A stretch of 64,000 nucleotides of DNA. Source: Hevea brasiliensis. Lineage: Eukaryota; Streptophyta; Magnoliopsida; Malpighiales; Euphorbiaceae. Numbering within the stretch: the first letter of the stretch is position 1; every line of letters starts with the position of its first letter. Below are positions 11,985 to 23,500 of this stretch, piece after piece. The position numbers were made by a program, and so were the translations under genes. The DNA lies in NCBI RefSeq assembly GCF_030052815.1, contig NC_079496.1, positions 36,543,593-36,607,592 of the forward strand, given 5' to 3'. The notes under the pieces were generated by a model. It was not told the origin of the DNA. It saw only the letters and a program-made list of their open reading frames with translations, and did not search any database.

Positions 11985-12544
11985 AAATTGACATTTATTG
12001 TCATTTTTCTTTCCTCTTCTTCTTCTTCTTTTTTGTGAAGCTACCCATTTTCACTTTAATTTTTAGTAATATTTATTCATATTTTAGACCATAAATATTA
12101 TTTACTTAACTGGACAAGTCGGCCAAAAATCGTCTCTGAAGGCGAAATGACCAAAATGCCCTCCGTTTGGCTTAACGGGTCAAAATTGTCTGTACCGATT
12201 GAAAAATTTTTCTAAATATTTTCTTGGCATTCTAATGCCATAGGAACCTCAATGACCCTTCTCTGGAGTCCCAAAAATTATTTCATGAATTTTTCCCCGG
12301 GTCTAGGGCTCCTCGTTGCGAGAACCGCAATTTCTCTCCGGTTACCCATCGCTTGGGCACCGGCTCATTTGACTTGGTTGTATTTTATTTCTAAAATTTT
12401 TACTAAATTTTTCTTATTAATATTTGAGTTAATTATGGTTCCTCACTTTAGTTTAAATATTTTTCCGAACGTTCTAGCTGTCCGGACCGACACCGGTCAC
12501 CGGAACAGTAGAATGTACGGAGTTGCTACCGGGAGGGTGTTACA

Positions 12545-15500
12545 AAGGCAGTTGCCGACCCCAGGACAGCGGGGAACCCTCGGAATTAAATTTTGAGACA
12601 TAAATAAAGGTTTATTGAAATGTAATTGAAACTAGAAATATCAAAGAAAAATTAATAAATCAGTACAAAGAAAAATGAAAAATCGAGAAACAGACAAAAA
12701 TCGGTGTTACCAAAAAATCAGGAATATAACCCGAAGTGGGGTATTTTGGTCATTTGACACTAAGAGCTACCTTTTGACCTCAATGTCCATTAAGAATAAA
12801 TGATATTACACTTTGCAAATGACATGAAAAATCAAAATAGGATACAATGTGTAAACAATAAAAGAATGGAGCTAAATGAGCAAATAAGAAAACTTTAATT
12901 ATTTAACCATTAAACTATTACCTAGTACTCCACTAACTCTAGCCATGGGACACTTATCAAAGCCTTGGGATAGCTGAGTCATCTTCTTCTTCATCCCACT
13001 TCACCTTGCCGAAATGAAACTCATCGTGGAAACCACCATGGCCGCCCCACATGCAACCTTCATGGGTGCATGATAAAGCCACCATTTCCACTTGGTTCCT
13101 TCATTAAATCTTGCCTGCTTACCTTGGGGAAGATATTGACAACAAGAAAAACAAGATTTGGTGAAGTTTTGATAAACTTCAAAAGTAGTAAGTATCCAAA
13201 ACCTCTCCCTTGCTTAAGTAAACCTTGAGTTTAGGTTGAGGTGAGTATTTTGGTGAAGAGAAATGAAGAAAACATTGAGAAATGAAATGGTCCATTTTCG
13301 GCAGCCATGAATATGTGTTGTATTTGAATTTTTCTTACCTCTAATGGATGGAAATTAAGGTTGATTAACTCAAAAGGAAGATGTAGTAAGTTAAAATATA
13401 AGTATGTGCATGTAGGGCTGGAATTAAGGGTGTGAAATGGAACCTTAATGCTTTGAGCAAACTGCCATGTTTGGCAGCCCATAATAGCATGAATTTGTGT
13501 GTGAATATGAAGTTTGTTAATGAAATATGATAGTGTTAAATTGTGAGCAGCATGTGTAAGTGATATTGAAGTATGAGTATGTTGAAGTGTATGTGTAATA
13601 TTGACATTGAGATATGTTGAATTTTGGTGGAACTGAATGTTGAACTTAATGGTAAATTGTGTGCATTAAGCACTTGAATGTTCTGCCCAAAATTATTTGC
13701 TGGAATTGTGTACAATATATATATGGAAGTGTCATTGATTGACTATTGAAGCAATGAGGAGGAGAAGGAATATCAAATTGGAAGTGTATGTGTTTTGTGC
13801 AGGTTGTGTATTGATGGCAGTAGCTAAATTAGGTCATAAGTGCCAAACTATGAACCCAATTGGTATGAGGCCAATGGGGGCTGAAACTAGACACCAAATA
13901 GGCCAACTTTCATGTAGAGATGTTGCCAAAATTCAGCCTAGAAACTGACCTTAAAAATGACCAAATCCGGAATGGCAACCTTGCAACCTAGATTTTTGAC
14001 CATATGAACAGTAATCATTAGGATGACCATAACTCACTCAAAACAGGTCAAATTGACCTAAAACTTGTACCATGGATAGCTTAGATATAGAGCTACAATT
14101 CTTATGAAGACACAAAGTCTAGAAATAGCCAGAACTAAGTCAAATAGCTTGCACAAGTTCGGGTACCAAAACTGCTAGAACTAAAAGTGACCTAAAATTG
14201 ATCAAATTTTGCACTAAGGGTGCAATCTGTCCAGCTTTAGTAAATTGACCATATCTTGGTCTATACAACTTAGAATGACCTGAAATTTTGCCCTGCTTGC
14301 AATAAGACATAGAGCTACAATTTTGCTTCTTTGACTAGAAGCTAAAATCCAAGAGAAATAGGACTTTAAGCTAGACCAATCAAGCTCACCAAAAATTGAG
14401 AATTTGACATTTACATACAATGATGCTTGAAGCAATTTGGCAATGAATGCCAACTTATAAAAATGGTAAATTGCACTATATTGGCAGCATATTGAATTAC
14501 AATTTGTGACATGTTGATGCTAGTAACAACTTATCCATAGTACCTAAAAAAAGGTCTACATATGCATTAACTTATGAATTACATAATAGCTAGTAAACTC
14601 TAAAAAATAATGAATTGAACAATTAATTTATAATGTGCCCTAGTTTGCCAAGTTGACTTGTTTGGATAGGTTGGCATGCCAATAGGATTCGGACAGCTAT
14701 TCTGTAAATGGCTTCATACCATACTGTGTTTTTACGGCTTATTATGCCACACTGTGACTTTAATAGCCTATGGCTATACGTATTGTGTTATTATACTTGG
14801 CTTATCGCCGGATTGACTATATGGCTTTTTAGCCATGCTATTTGTACACCGGGAGACACTTTGTGACCGATGGTGTGACAGCCCGAGGTACTAGGTACCT
14901 AGTGCCAGTATATCCATTTATCCAGTCTATTCAGTATATAGGCTACACGGGCAGTAATTCAAGTACTATTAAATTCAAATACTATTAAATTCAAATACCT
15001 AATTCCAGTCTACTGACATACAACACCACCAAAAATTCGTAAACACTTTATTTACTTTATTTTAGTGTATATTTCTTTATATTTGGCACCACTAAGCAAA
15101 ATTGCTTAGCGCGTTGCTTTTGTAACGTGTAGGTATTAGAGACACAGCTGGGGAGCCCAGTAGACCTACGACCGGGTGAGACATCAGATCTGCACAGGAG
15201 TCCAGAGTCATCTGCACTGCATTGCATACATGGTAGGACTTAGGATATCTTGTATTTTGTACTTTTGTTGTATTTTTGAAATTCGGCCCTATATTTTGTA
15301 ATATTATGAAAGCTCTAAAGTTTGTAATATCTTGTACATATTAAATAACATAAAGATTTTCTGGATATATTTAAATTATTATTGACTGTATTATGGAACC
15401 GTTTAATGACTGTAAAAGTCTATTGACTTTACTGAGAAATCGAGACTGTGAAATAGTTGAGATTTTGATATTATCATATTGAACTATTTTTAACAAGTTT

Positions 15501-15735
15501 GGAAGGACAGTTTGTCCGAAATACAGACGGCACCTTGCCAAATTTTTATTACCAATCTTAAAACACTGATTTTATCAAAGTATGAAAATAGTATCAGCAT
15601 GATATGAATATTACATAAAAGACTTCTTAAAATCAAATTGAGCTTAGGAAATGAAATTATCACAAACTAGGTGTTCTGGCACATCGTGTAGCACACCTTG
15701 CTCGGCTATTCTGTAGACGGGTGAGGGGTGTTACA
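12545..15735 (+). repeat. D1 5' LTR, remaining 3.2 kb (P2+T1)
   Basis: Continues the D1 LTR after E and aligns along its length with 20785-23886. It ends GGGTGTTACA at 15735, six bases before the primer site. It has three degenerate internal repeat units (near 13830, 14030 and 14250), the CACACCGGGAGACAC motif near 14850, a GGTACTAGGTACC near-palindrome and the CUAAG hairpin. The ORFs at 13739-13948 and 14214-14453 are repeat-unit sequence, not genes. Confidence 0.9.
15092..15109 (+). other. LTR hairpin, CUAAGCAA type (D1 5' LTR)
   Basis: CTAAGCAA / TTGCTTAG, an 8-bp perfect inverted repeat with AA at the centre, after CACCA and before CGCG. The 3' LTR copy is at 23321-23338, with one changed pair. 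Confidence 0.6.
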
Positions 15736-15740
15736 TTTAG

Positions 15741-15753
15741 TGGTATTAGAGCA
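15741..15753 (+). other. D1 primer binding site (tRNA-iMet)
   Basis: TGGTATTAGAGCA, one mismatch from the initiator-Met primer site, 5 bases after the 5' LTR. Confidence 0.85.
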
Positions 15754-15864
15754 CGGTTTAGGCATTTCTGGACCTAGATAGATTGCATATCATGCATTGC
15801 ATTGTAAGTGTTAAGATGACTCTAATGTAGATCTTTTGATTTGATTTGTTATTTTGATCAGAAT

Positions 15865-16011
15865 ATGGACTCCACACCGCAGAGAGCGGTCGATGAGGAA
15901 GTGGAAAGTCATGCTCCATCTATGATTGAACCAGGAGACAAGAGGGAACCTGCTCCACCAGTATCAGGTGCACCAGCCACATTTTAGCAAATGGCTGAGT
16001 TCTTTAGATAG
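15865..16011 (+). pseudogene. gag: D1 gag N-terminal leader with two stops
   Basis: An ATG at 15865 opens a 49-codon frame, rich in Pro, Glu and Ala, that is in phase with gag but carries TAG at 15985 and TAG at 16009. The second TAG directly touches the ATG at 16012. A1 and A2 have TAA at the equivalent codon, also touching an ATG. Either this is a dead N-terminus of Gag (Gln codons changed to stops), or a short upstream ORF precedes the true Gag start. I cannot decide from the sequence. Confidence 0.6.
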
Positions 16012-17610
16012 ATGGCAGGAGTTATGACGCCACCACCCCCTCCACATCAAAAATATCATATGGAGAGACTCAGGATGTTTGGAGTAGTGGATTTTCTGGG
16101 CAAAAGGGAAAATGATTCTATCACAGCTGAAAACTGGTTGGATAGAACTACAAGAGTCTTAAAACAACTTCATTGTACTCCAGAGCAGAATTTGGAAGCT
16201 GCTGTATCACTACTGCAAGATGATGCATACCAATGGTGGGATACAGTAACTAGTGAGGTGCCACCAGAACAAATAACTTGGGATTTCTTTCTCTCTGAGT
16301 TCAGAAAGAAGTATGTGGGCAGTGTATACCTGGAAGATAAGAGAAGGGAGTTTATTACCCTACGCCAGAGACAGCTGACAGTGGCTGAATATGAAAGAGA
16401 ATTTGTTAGACTAAGCCGCTATGGGCGAAAAATAGTCCCTAATGAGGCAGAGAGATGCAAGAGATTTGAGGAAGGACTCAATGATAACATTAAAGTAACG
16501 ATTACAGTCTTGGGGATTACAGAGTTTGCCAAATTAGTGGAAGCTGCACTGAAGGTTGAAAAAGTTAGAATGAATGAGCAGAACAGAAGGGACAGACAGC
16601 AGAAAAGAGGTCAGGGTCAGACCGGTACATCTTCTGCCCCTAGTAAGAAATTCAGAGGTTCACCTACTCAGAGTTTCAGTAGAACACCAACTCAGGGTCA
16701 GTCACAGAGGCCCAAATCTCAGTTTGCACCAAGGAGAGGCCAGTCCACCCCTTCAATGGTTAGCTCTTTAGGGACAGGGTATAGGGGGCTAGCCCCAACA
16801 ATATCTATTGCTTGCCCACATTGCCAAAAATGGCATAAGGGTGAATGTTGGAGGATGATAGGTGCATGTTTACGGTGTGGATCTACAGACTACCAAGTTC
16901 GAGATTGTCCTCATAGAACTGCTACATCCACTCTGGTATCAACTGATAGGCCTACCCCTCTAGCTCCAAGGGGTAGAAAGCCGAGTAAGGATGAGGTAGT
17001 CGGTTCTCCACAGAAACCTGTATCAGAATCTGTGGAGAGAGCAGAAGGTAGAAAACCAGCTAGAGCCTATGCTATAAGGGCACAAGAGGAACAGGATGCT
17101 CCAGATGTCATCAAAGGTATGTTCCTCCTTTATAATACTTTTGTGCATGCATTAGTGGATCCTGGATCTACTCATTCATATATTTGTATCAAGCTGCCCA
17201 TAGAAAAGGGAATACCAATAGAGGAAAGTGACCAAGACATCCTGGTCACAAATCCGCTAGGCCATAGTGTGATAGTAAACAAGGTGTATAAGGGCTGTCC
17301 ATTGAAGATTCAAGGGAAAGAGTTCTCAGCAGACTTAATCGAACTGCCTTTCCATGAGTTTGATGTGATTTTGGGAATGGACTGGTTATCCCATCATCAG
17401 GCAATAGTAGATTGTAAATTGAAGAGAATCTCTCTGAAAATTGCTGAGAATGAAGAAATAACAGTTGTAGGTGAAAGGACAAATTTCTTGTCCAATGTCA
17501 TCTCAGCTACAGTTGCAAGGAGATGGTTGAGAAAAGGGTGTGAAGCCTATTTGGCACACGTGGTTGACACTAGGCAGGTAAACTTAACTTTTCTTACATA
17601 CCCATATTAA
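16012..17610 (+). CDS. gag: D1 Gag-protease open frame (532 aa)
   Basis: The longest open frame in the window. The capsid-like retrotransposon Gag domain spans about residues 35-195, with [33 protein letters not shown] and [14 protein letters not shown] basic, Ser/Pro/Gln-rich linker follows. The nucleocapsid part has [13 protein letters not shown] and a knuckle at residues 286-299, [14 protein letters not shown], in which the His of CX2CX4HX4C is Tyr, so RNA binding may be impaired. The retropepsin-like domain has its catalytic Asp at residue 383 (DPGSTHSYI) and ends with VILGMDWLS. The frame is lost by a 1-base shift near 17585, before RT. The usual product is a Gag-Pol polyprotein cut by its own protease. 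Confidence 0.9.
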   Translation: MAGVMTPPPPPHQKYHMERLRMFGVVDFLGKRENDSITAENWLDRTTRVLKQLHCTPEQNLEAAVSLLQDDAYQWWDTVTSEVPPEQITWDFFLSEFRKKYVGSVYLEDKRREFITLRQRQLTVAEYEREFVRLSRYGRKIVPNEAERCKRFEEGLNDNIKVTITVLGITEFAKLVEAALKVEKVRMNEQNRRDRQQKRGQGQTGTSSAPSKKFRGSPTQSFSRTPTQGQSQRPKSQFAPRRGQSTPSMVSSLGTGYRGLAPTISIACPHCQKWHKGECWRMIGACLRCGSTDYQVRDCPHRTATSTLVSTDRPTPLAPRGRKPSKDEVVGSPQKPVSESVERAEGRKPARAYAIRAQEEQDAPDVIKGMFLLYNTFVHALVDPGSTHSYICIKLPIEKGIPIEESDQDILVTNPLGHSVIVNKVYKGCPLKIQGKEFSADLIELPFHEFDVILGMDWLSHHQAIVDCKLKRISLKIAENEEITVVGERTNFLSNVISATVARRWLRKGCEAYLAHVVDTRQVNLTFLTYPY

Positions 17611-17639
17611 GGGATTTCTTTGAGGTATTTCCTGAGGAA

Positions 17640-18503
17640 TTGCCTAGTTTACCACCAGAAAGGGAAGTTGAATTTGCTATTGAGATTATGCTGGGTACAA
17701 CTCCAATTTCAATTGCTCCATATAGGATGGCACCTATTGAATTGAAAGAGTTAAAAATCCAGTTGCAAGAATTACTAGACAAGGGGTTCATATGCCCCAG
17801 TGTGTCACCGTGGGGAGCTCCGGTACTCTTTGTTAAGAAAAAAGATGGGACACTGAGGTTATGTGTTGACTACCAACAGTTAAATAGAGTAACAGTGAAG
17901 AACAAGTATCTGTTGCCTAGAATTGACGATCTGTTTGATCAGTTGAAGGGAGCCGGTGTGTTTTCTAAGATTGATCTCAGATCAGGGTATCATCAGCTAA
18001 GGGTTAAGGATGCAGATGTGCTTAAGACTGCATTTAGAACCCGGTATGGGCATTATGAATTCCTGGTGATGCCATTTGGGTTAACAAACGCTCCAGCAGC
18101 ATTCATGGACCTTATGAACCGTATCTTCCATCCAAACTTAGATTGGTTCGTAGTGGTCTTCATTGATGACATCCTAGTGTATTCCAAAGATAAAGCAGAA
18201 CATGATGAGCATTTGAGAATTGTTCTGCAGACTCTAAAAGAGAAGAAACTGTATGCTAAATTGTCCAAGTGTGAGTTTTGGTTGAATGAGATTGCATTCC
18301 TTGGACATGTAGTATCAGTTGAAGGGATTAGAGTGGATCCCAAGAAGATTAAAGTAGTGATGGAATGGAAGCCTCCCAGAAATACAACTGAGATCAGAAG
18401 TTTCTTGGGGTTAGCTGGATATTATAGAAGATTTGTAAAGGGATTTTCCCTGATAGTTGCTCCAATGACCAAATTATTGCACAAGAATATGAAATTTGAC
18501 TAG
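17640..18503 (+). CDS. pol: D1 reverse transcriptase (open segment)
   Basis: In the -1/+1 frame relative to gag. Family sequence is already recognisable from about 17587 ([16 protein letters not shown]), so the 17640 start is only where the track opens, not a real initiator. RT landmarks: [53 protein letters not shown], the catalytic FIDDILVYS with its Asp pair at 18165-18170, then [15 protein letters not shown]. It ends at TAG 18501, where A2 has a Trp codon. RT synthesises cDNA from the element RNA. Confidence 0.9.
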   Translation: MPSLPPEREVEFAIEIMLGTTPISIAPYRMAPIELKELKIQLQELLDKGFICPSVSPWGAPVLFVKKKDGTLRLCVDYQQLNRVTVKNKYLLPRIDDLFDQLKGAGVFSKIDLRSGYHQLRVKDADVLKTAFRTRYGHYEFLVMPFGLTNAPAAFMDLMNRIFHPNLDWFVVVFIDDILVYSKDKAEHDEHLRIVLQTLKEKKLYAKLSKCEFWLNEIAFLGHVVSVEGIRVDPKKIKVVMEWKPPRNTTEIRSFLGLAGYYRRFVKGFSLIVAPMTKLLHKNMKFD

Positions 18504-18575
18504 AATGACAAGTGTCAAGCCAATTTTGAGAGGTTAAAGGCTATGTTGACAGAGGCACCAGTGTTAACATAGCCA

Positions 18576-19352
18576 ATGTCTGGAAAAGACTTTGTAGTCT
18601 ACAGTGATGCCTCACACAATGGGTTAGGGTGTGTACTCATGCAAGAAGGGAAAGTGGTCGCATATGCTTCCAGGCAGTTAAGGCCACATGAAAAGAATTA
18701 CCCTACTCATGAGTTAGAGTTAGCAGTAATTATCTTCGCATTGAAGATATGGAGGCATTACTTGTATGGAGAAAAATGCTACATATACATAGACCATAAG
18801 AGTCTGAAGTATTTGCCAACCCAGAAGGAACTTAATTTGAGACAGAGGCGATGGATTGAATTCCTGAAAGATTATGATTGTGTGATTGACTATCACCCTG
18901 GGAAGGCAAATGTAGTCGCTGATGCTTTAAGCAGAAAATCTATTATAGCATTAAGATCTCTAAATGCCCAACTATCCTTAACTAATGATGGAGTTATTTT
19001 GGCTAAGTTGCAAGTGAAGCCGAATCTGTTACAACAAATACAGGATGGGCAGAAGACAGATGAGAAATTAATAGCTGGTATGGGCAAAATCAATGAGGGA
19101 AAGGAAACTGAATATGAAGTAAAAGAAAATGGGTGCCTATACTATAAAGAAAGAGTGTGTGCTCCAGATGATAAAGAATTGAAAACCAGTATTCTGAGAG
19201 AAGCACATAACAGTGTATATGCTATGCACTCAAGAAGCACAAAAATGTACCATGACCTGAAACTCCGATACTGGTGGCCAGGTATGAAGAAGGACAAAGT
19301 TGACTATGTAACTAGATGCTTAACATGTCAGCAAGTCAAAACAGAACATTAA
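18576..19352 (+). CDS. pol: D1 RNase H and integrase zinc domain (open segment)
   Basis: Bounded by TAG at 18570 (Gln in the family) and TAA at 19350 (CAA in A2). The RNase H part shows [16 protein letters not shown], then [29 protein letters not shown] and VVADALSRK; it removes RNA from RNA-DNA hybrids. After a linker comes the integrase N-terminal HHCC domain, with [25 protein letters not shown] and CLTCQQVK. The spacing of His and Cys residues is intact. Both belong to one polyprotein with the neighbouring segments. Confidence 0.9.
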   Translation: MSGKDFVVYSDASHNGLGCVLMQEGKVVAYASRQLRPHEKNYPTHELELAVIIFALKIWRHYLYGEKCYIYIDHKSLKYLPTQKELNLRQRRWIEFLKDYDCVIDYHPGKANVVADALSRKSIIALRSLNAQLSLTNDGVILAKLQVKPNLLQQIQDGQKTDEKLIAGMGKINEGKETEYEVKENGCLYYKERVCAPDDKELKTSILREAHNSVYAMHSRSTKMYHDLKLRYWWPGMKKDKVDYVTRCLTCQQVKTEH

Positions 19353-19364
19353 GTTCCATCAGGT

Positions 19365-19721
19365 TTGTTACAGCCCATAAACATACTTGAATGGAAATGG
19401 GACCAAGTCACTATGGACTTTGTCAGTGGTCTACCTCTCACTCAGAAGAAGCATGATGCAGCATGGGTGATTGTGGATAGGTTAACCAAATCAGCACATT
19501 TTCTGCCAGTCAGAACTGACTACTCACTGGAAAAGCTAGCAGAATTGTACATAAGTGAGATAGTTAGACTACATGAAATTCTGCTTTCCATTATATCTGA
19601 TAGAGACCCGAGGTTTACATCTAGATTTTGGAAGAAATTACAAGAGTCCTTGGGCTCACAATTCCATTTTAGTATGGCTTTTCATCCTCAGATAGATGGA
19701 CAGTCAGAAAGAATAATCTAG
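19365..19721 (+). CDS. pol: D1 integrase catalytic core (open segment)
   Basis: Starts in WDQVTMDFVSGLPLT. The D,D-35-E residues are visible: Asp in IVDRLTKSAHF (codon 19476), Asp in ISDRDPRF (19599) and Glu in DGQSERII (19707), with 35 residues between the last two. It ends at TAG 19719-19721, the position of a Gln codon in A2. Immediately after this codon the sequence becomes non-coding for 80 bp before integrase resumes at 19802. The protein inserts the cDNA into the genome. Confidence 0.9.
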   Translation: MLQPINILEWKWDQVTMDFVSGLPLTQKKHDAAWVIVDRLTKSAHFLPVRTDYSLEKLAELYISEIVRLHEILLSIISDRDPRFTSRFWKKLQESLGSQFHFSMAFHPQIDGQSERII

Positions 19722-19801
19722 GTAAATTTTGAAACTCATTGTGTTATTTCAAACAATAAATTGAACTGATAATGATAATAATAACCGAACATATGTGATA
19801 G
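19722..19801 (+). other. Putative 80-bp spliceosomal intron in D1 integrase
   Basis: Starts GTAAAT directly after the codon for the Q of ERxIQ and ends TGTGATAG before GTCATCGAG. It is AT-rich, has stops in all frames, and contains branch-point-like CTGAT/CTCATT strings. Removing it joins ...SERII(Q) to [13 protein letters not shown] in phase 0, restoring the continuous integrase expected for the family. The frame from 19802 then continues exactly into the open frame at 19913. A2 has a homologous 75-bp interruption at the same place. Splicing is inferred, not shown. Confidence 0.6.
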
Positions 19802-20149
19802 GTCATCGAGGATATGCTGAGAAGTTGTGTTATTGAGTTTGAAGGAAGCTAGGACAGATACCTTCCACTGGCAGAATTTGCATATAATAATAGCTATCAA
19901 ACTAGCATACAAATGGCACCCTATGAAGCATTGTATGGGAGAAAATGCAGAACACCTGTATGTTGGACTGAGTTGGGTAAAGATAAGCTAGTGAGGCCAG
20001 ACCTGATAAAACAGACCAAGGAAAAGGTGAAACTGATAAAGGCCAATTTAAAAGTTGCGTCAGATCGACAGAAATCTTACGCTGACTTGAGGAGAAAAGA
20101 CATTGAGTATGAAGTTGGCGAGAAGGTATTTCTCAAAGTATCACCATGA
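19802..20149 (+). pseudogene. pol: D1 integrase C-terminal part
   Basis: Continues integrase after the putative intron with [16 protein letters not shown], then a TAG at 19850 (Trp in A2), then [37 protein letters not shown]. The open stretch 19913-20149 carries the helical region through SYADLRRKDIEYEVGEKVFLKVSP. It ends at TGA 20147-20149, again Trp in A2. Confidence 0.88.
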
Positions 20150-20155
20150 AAGAAA

Positions 20156-20512
20156 GTGTTGAGATTCGGGAAAAAGGGAAAATTAAGCCCTAGGTTCATT
20201 GGCCCATATGAAGTTATGGAACGTGTGGGACCATTAGCCTACCGATTAGCCTTACCACCTGAGTTGGACAAGATACATAATGTGCTCCATGTCTCGATGC
20301 TTAGAAGATATAGATCAGATCCTTCACATGTCATCTCAGCAGAAGAAATTATTGTACAACCTAACCTGACATATGAAGAAGAACCAATTAAAATCTTGGC
20401 ACGAGAGGTAAAAGAGCTCAGAAACAAGACAATTCCACTAGTGAAAATCCTATGCAGACAACACAACACGGAAGAGGCAACATGGGAGAGCGAGAAGAGA
20501 ATGAGGCAATAG
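20156..20512 (+). CDS. pol: D1 integrase GPY/F module and chromodomain
   Basis: This open segment of 118 codons has the GPY/F-type module KGKLSPRFIGPYEVMERVG, then HNVLHVSMLRRY, and a C-terminal chromodomain beginning NLTYEEEPIKIL and running to EEATWESE. Chromodomains of this kind steer integration toward particular chromatin marks. A2 has LWRHR where D1 has LCRQH, so a conserved aromatic Trp is Cys here. It ends in TAG 20510. Three residues upstream is the TGA of the previous segment. The combination places the element in the chromovirus group. Confidence 0.9.
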   Translation: MLRFGKKGKLSPRFIGPYEVMERVGPLAYRLALPPELDKIHNVLHVSMLRRYRSDPSHVISAEEIIVQPNLTYEEEPIKILAREVKELRNKTIPLVKILCRQHNTEEATWESEKRMRQ

Positions 20513-20560
20513 TTCTCTCAGCTCTTCACGTCAGGTAAATTGCGAGGACAAAATTTTTAT

Positions 20561-20575
20561 TTAGAGGGGAAGAGT
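20561..20575 (+). other. D1 polypurine tract
   Basis: TTAGAGGGGAAGAGT directly before the TGTAAC start of the 3' LTR; it would prime plus-strand DNA synthesis. A2 has the same string at 56181-56195. Confidence 0.85.
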
Positions 20576-23500
20576 TGTAACATCTCCACTGTATGTATTA
20601 TGTATATTCTATTGCTTCAGTGGCCAAATATCAGTCCAGGCAAGTCAGGATGTCTGGAACTACACTTCGGTGATAGTGAACAGACATATAATGATGAAAT
20701 AAATAAAAATAAAATACAAGAAAAGTCAAAGAAAATTCAAAGAGAGAAAATGAAGCTAAGTTAAACGAGCTGGCACCGTAGCGATAGGTGACCACACCTG
20801 GAAGGCCATTGCTAACCCCAAGACCGCAGGGAACCCTTGGAATTAAATTTTGAGACATAAATAAAGGTTTATTGAAATGTTATTGACACTAGAAATACCA
20901 AAAAAAAATTAATAAATTAGTACAAAGAAAAACGAAAAATCGAAAAACAGACAAAAATCGGTGTTACCAAAAAATCGAGAATATGACCCGAAGTGTCATT
21001 TGACACCAAGAGCTACCTTTTGACCTCAATGTACATTAAGAATAAATGATATTACACTTTAGAAATGACATGAAAAATTAAAATAGGATACAATGTGTAA
21101 ATAGTAAAAGAATGGAGCTAAATGAGCAAATAAGAAAACTTTAATTATTTAACCATTAAACTATTACCTAGTGCTCCACTAACTCCAGCCATGGGACACT
21201 TATCTAAGCCTTGGGATAGGTAAGTCATCTTCTTCTTCATCCCACTTCACCTTAACGAAATGAAACTCACCATGGAAACCACCATGGTCGCCCCACATGC
21301 AACCTTCATGGTTGCATGATCAAGCTACCATTTCCACTTGGTTCCTTCATTAAATCTTGCCTACTTTCCTTAGGGAAGATATTGGCAACAAGAAAAACAA
21401 GATTTGGTGAAGTTTTGATAAACTTCAAAAGTAGTAAGTGTCCAAAACCTCTCCCTTGCTGTAGTAAACCTTGTGTTTAGGTTGAGGTGAGTATTTTGGT
21501 GAAGGGAAATGAAGAAAACATTGAGAAATGAAATGGTCCATTTTCAGCAGCCATGAATATGTGTTCTATTTGATTTTTTCTTACCTCTAATGGATGGAAA
21601 TTAAGGTTGATTAACTCAAATGGAATATGTAGTAAGTTAAAATCTAAATATGTGCATGTAGCGCTTGAATTAAGGGTGTGAAATGGAACCTTAATGCTTT
21701 GAGCAAACTACCATATTTGGCAGCCCATAATAGCATGAATTTGTGTGTGAATATGAAGTTTGTTAATGAAATATGATAGTGTTAAATTATGGGCAGCATG
21801 TGTAAGTGATATTGAAGTATGAGTATGTTGAAGTGTATGTGTAATATTGACATTGAGATATGTTGAATTTTGGTGGAAGTGAATGTTGAACTTAATGGTA
21901 AATTGTGTGCATTGAGCACTTGAATGTTTTGCCCAAAATTGTTTGCTGGAATTGTGTACAATATATATATGGAAGTGTCATTGATTGAATATTAAAGTAA
22001 TGAGGAGGAGAAGGAATATCAAATTGGAAGTGTATGTGTTTTGTGCAGGTTGTGTATTGATGGCAGTACCTAAATTAGGTCATAAGTGCCAAACTGTGAA
22101 CCCAATTGGTATGAGGCTAATGGGGAGTGAAACTAGACACCAAATAGGCCAACTTTCATGTAGAAATGTTGCCAAAATTCTGCCTAGAATCTGACCTTAA
22201 AAATGACCAAATCCGGAATGGCAATCTTGCAACCCAGATTTTTGACCATATAAACAGTAATCATTAGGATGACCATAACTCACTCAAAACAGGTCCAATT
22301 GACTTGAACTTTTTACCATGGATAGCTTAGATATAGAAATATAATTCTTATGCAGACTACAAATCCCAGAAATGGCCAGAACCAAGTCAAATAGCTTGCA
22401 CAAGTTCGGGTACCAAAACTGCCAGAACTAAAAGTGACCTAAAATTGACCAAATTTTGCACTAAATGTGCAATCTGTCCAGCTTTAGTAAATTGACCATA
22501 TCTTGGTCTATACAACTCAGAATGATATGAAATTTTGCCCCGCATGCAATAAGACATAGAGCTACAATTTTTCTTCTTTGACCAGAAGCTAAGAACCAAG
22601 AGAAATAGGACTTTATGCTAGACCAATCTAGCTCACCAAAAATTGAGAATTTGACATTTACATACAATGATGCTTAAAGCAATTTGGCAATGAATGCCAA
22701 CTTATAAAAATGGTAAATTGCACTATATTGGCAGCATATTGAATTACAATATGTGACATGTTGATGTCAGAAACAACTTATCCATAGTACCTAAAAAAGG
22801 GTCAACATATGCATTGACTTGTGAATTACATAATAGCTAGTAAACTCTAAAAATTGATGAATTGGACAATTAATTTATAATGTGCCCTAGTTTGCCTAGT
22901 TGACTAGTTTGGATAGGTTAGCATGCCAATAGGATTCTGACAGCTGTTTTGTAAATAGCTTTGTCATACTGTGTTTTTATGGCTTATTATGCCGCATTAT
23001 GACTTTAAAAGCCTACGTCTATACGTATTGTGTTATTATACTTGGCTTATCGCCAGATTGACTATATGGCTTTTTAGCCAAACTATTTGCACACCGGGAG
23101 ACACTTTGTGACCGATGGTGTGACGGCCCAAGGTACTAGGTACCCGGTGCCAGTATATCCGTTTATCCAGTCTGGTCAGTATATGGGCTACACGGGTAGT
23201 AATTCAAGTACTATTAAATTCAAATACCTAAATCCAGTCTACTGACATACAGCACTACCAAAAATTCGTAAACACTTTATTTACTTTATTTTAGTGTATA
23301 TTTCTTTATATTTGGCACCATTAAGCAAAATTGCTTAGCTCGTTGCTTTTGTAATGCGTAGGTATTGGAGACACAGCTGGGGAGCCCAGCAGACCTAGGA
23401 CCGAGTGAGACATCAGATCTGCAAAGGAGTTCAGAGTCATCTGCACTGCATTGCATACATGGTAGGACTTAGAATATCTTGTATTTTATACTTTTGTTGT

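Larger units (their letters stand above)
7976..12544 (-). repeat. Solo LTR E, family-A-like, 4.6 kb, reverse
   Basis: Read on the minus strand it starts TGTAACACCC (12544) and ends near GGGTGTCACTG (7976), with a damaged terminus. No primer site, gag or polypurine tract is present, and it splits the D1 5' LTR cleanly, so it is a solo LTR left by LTR-LTR recombination. It is P1+T1, but about 1.5 kb longer than the 3.1-kb A LTRs; extra internal repeat units and a triplicated block (9996-10441) account for part of this. ORFs of 60-114 codons inside it have no recognisable domains and are unlikely to be real. Confidence 0.85.

Noticed and set aside
12252..12596. Open frame of 114 codons, plus strand, at the end of solo LTR E
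   Set aside because: It crosses the E/D1 boundary and reads LTR sequence in antisense; no domain, and the sequence recurs in non-coding LTR copies.
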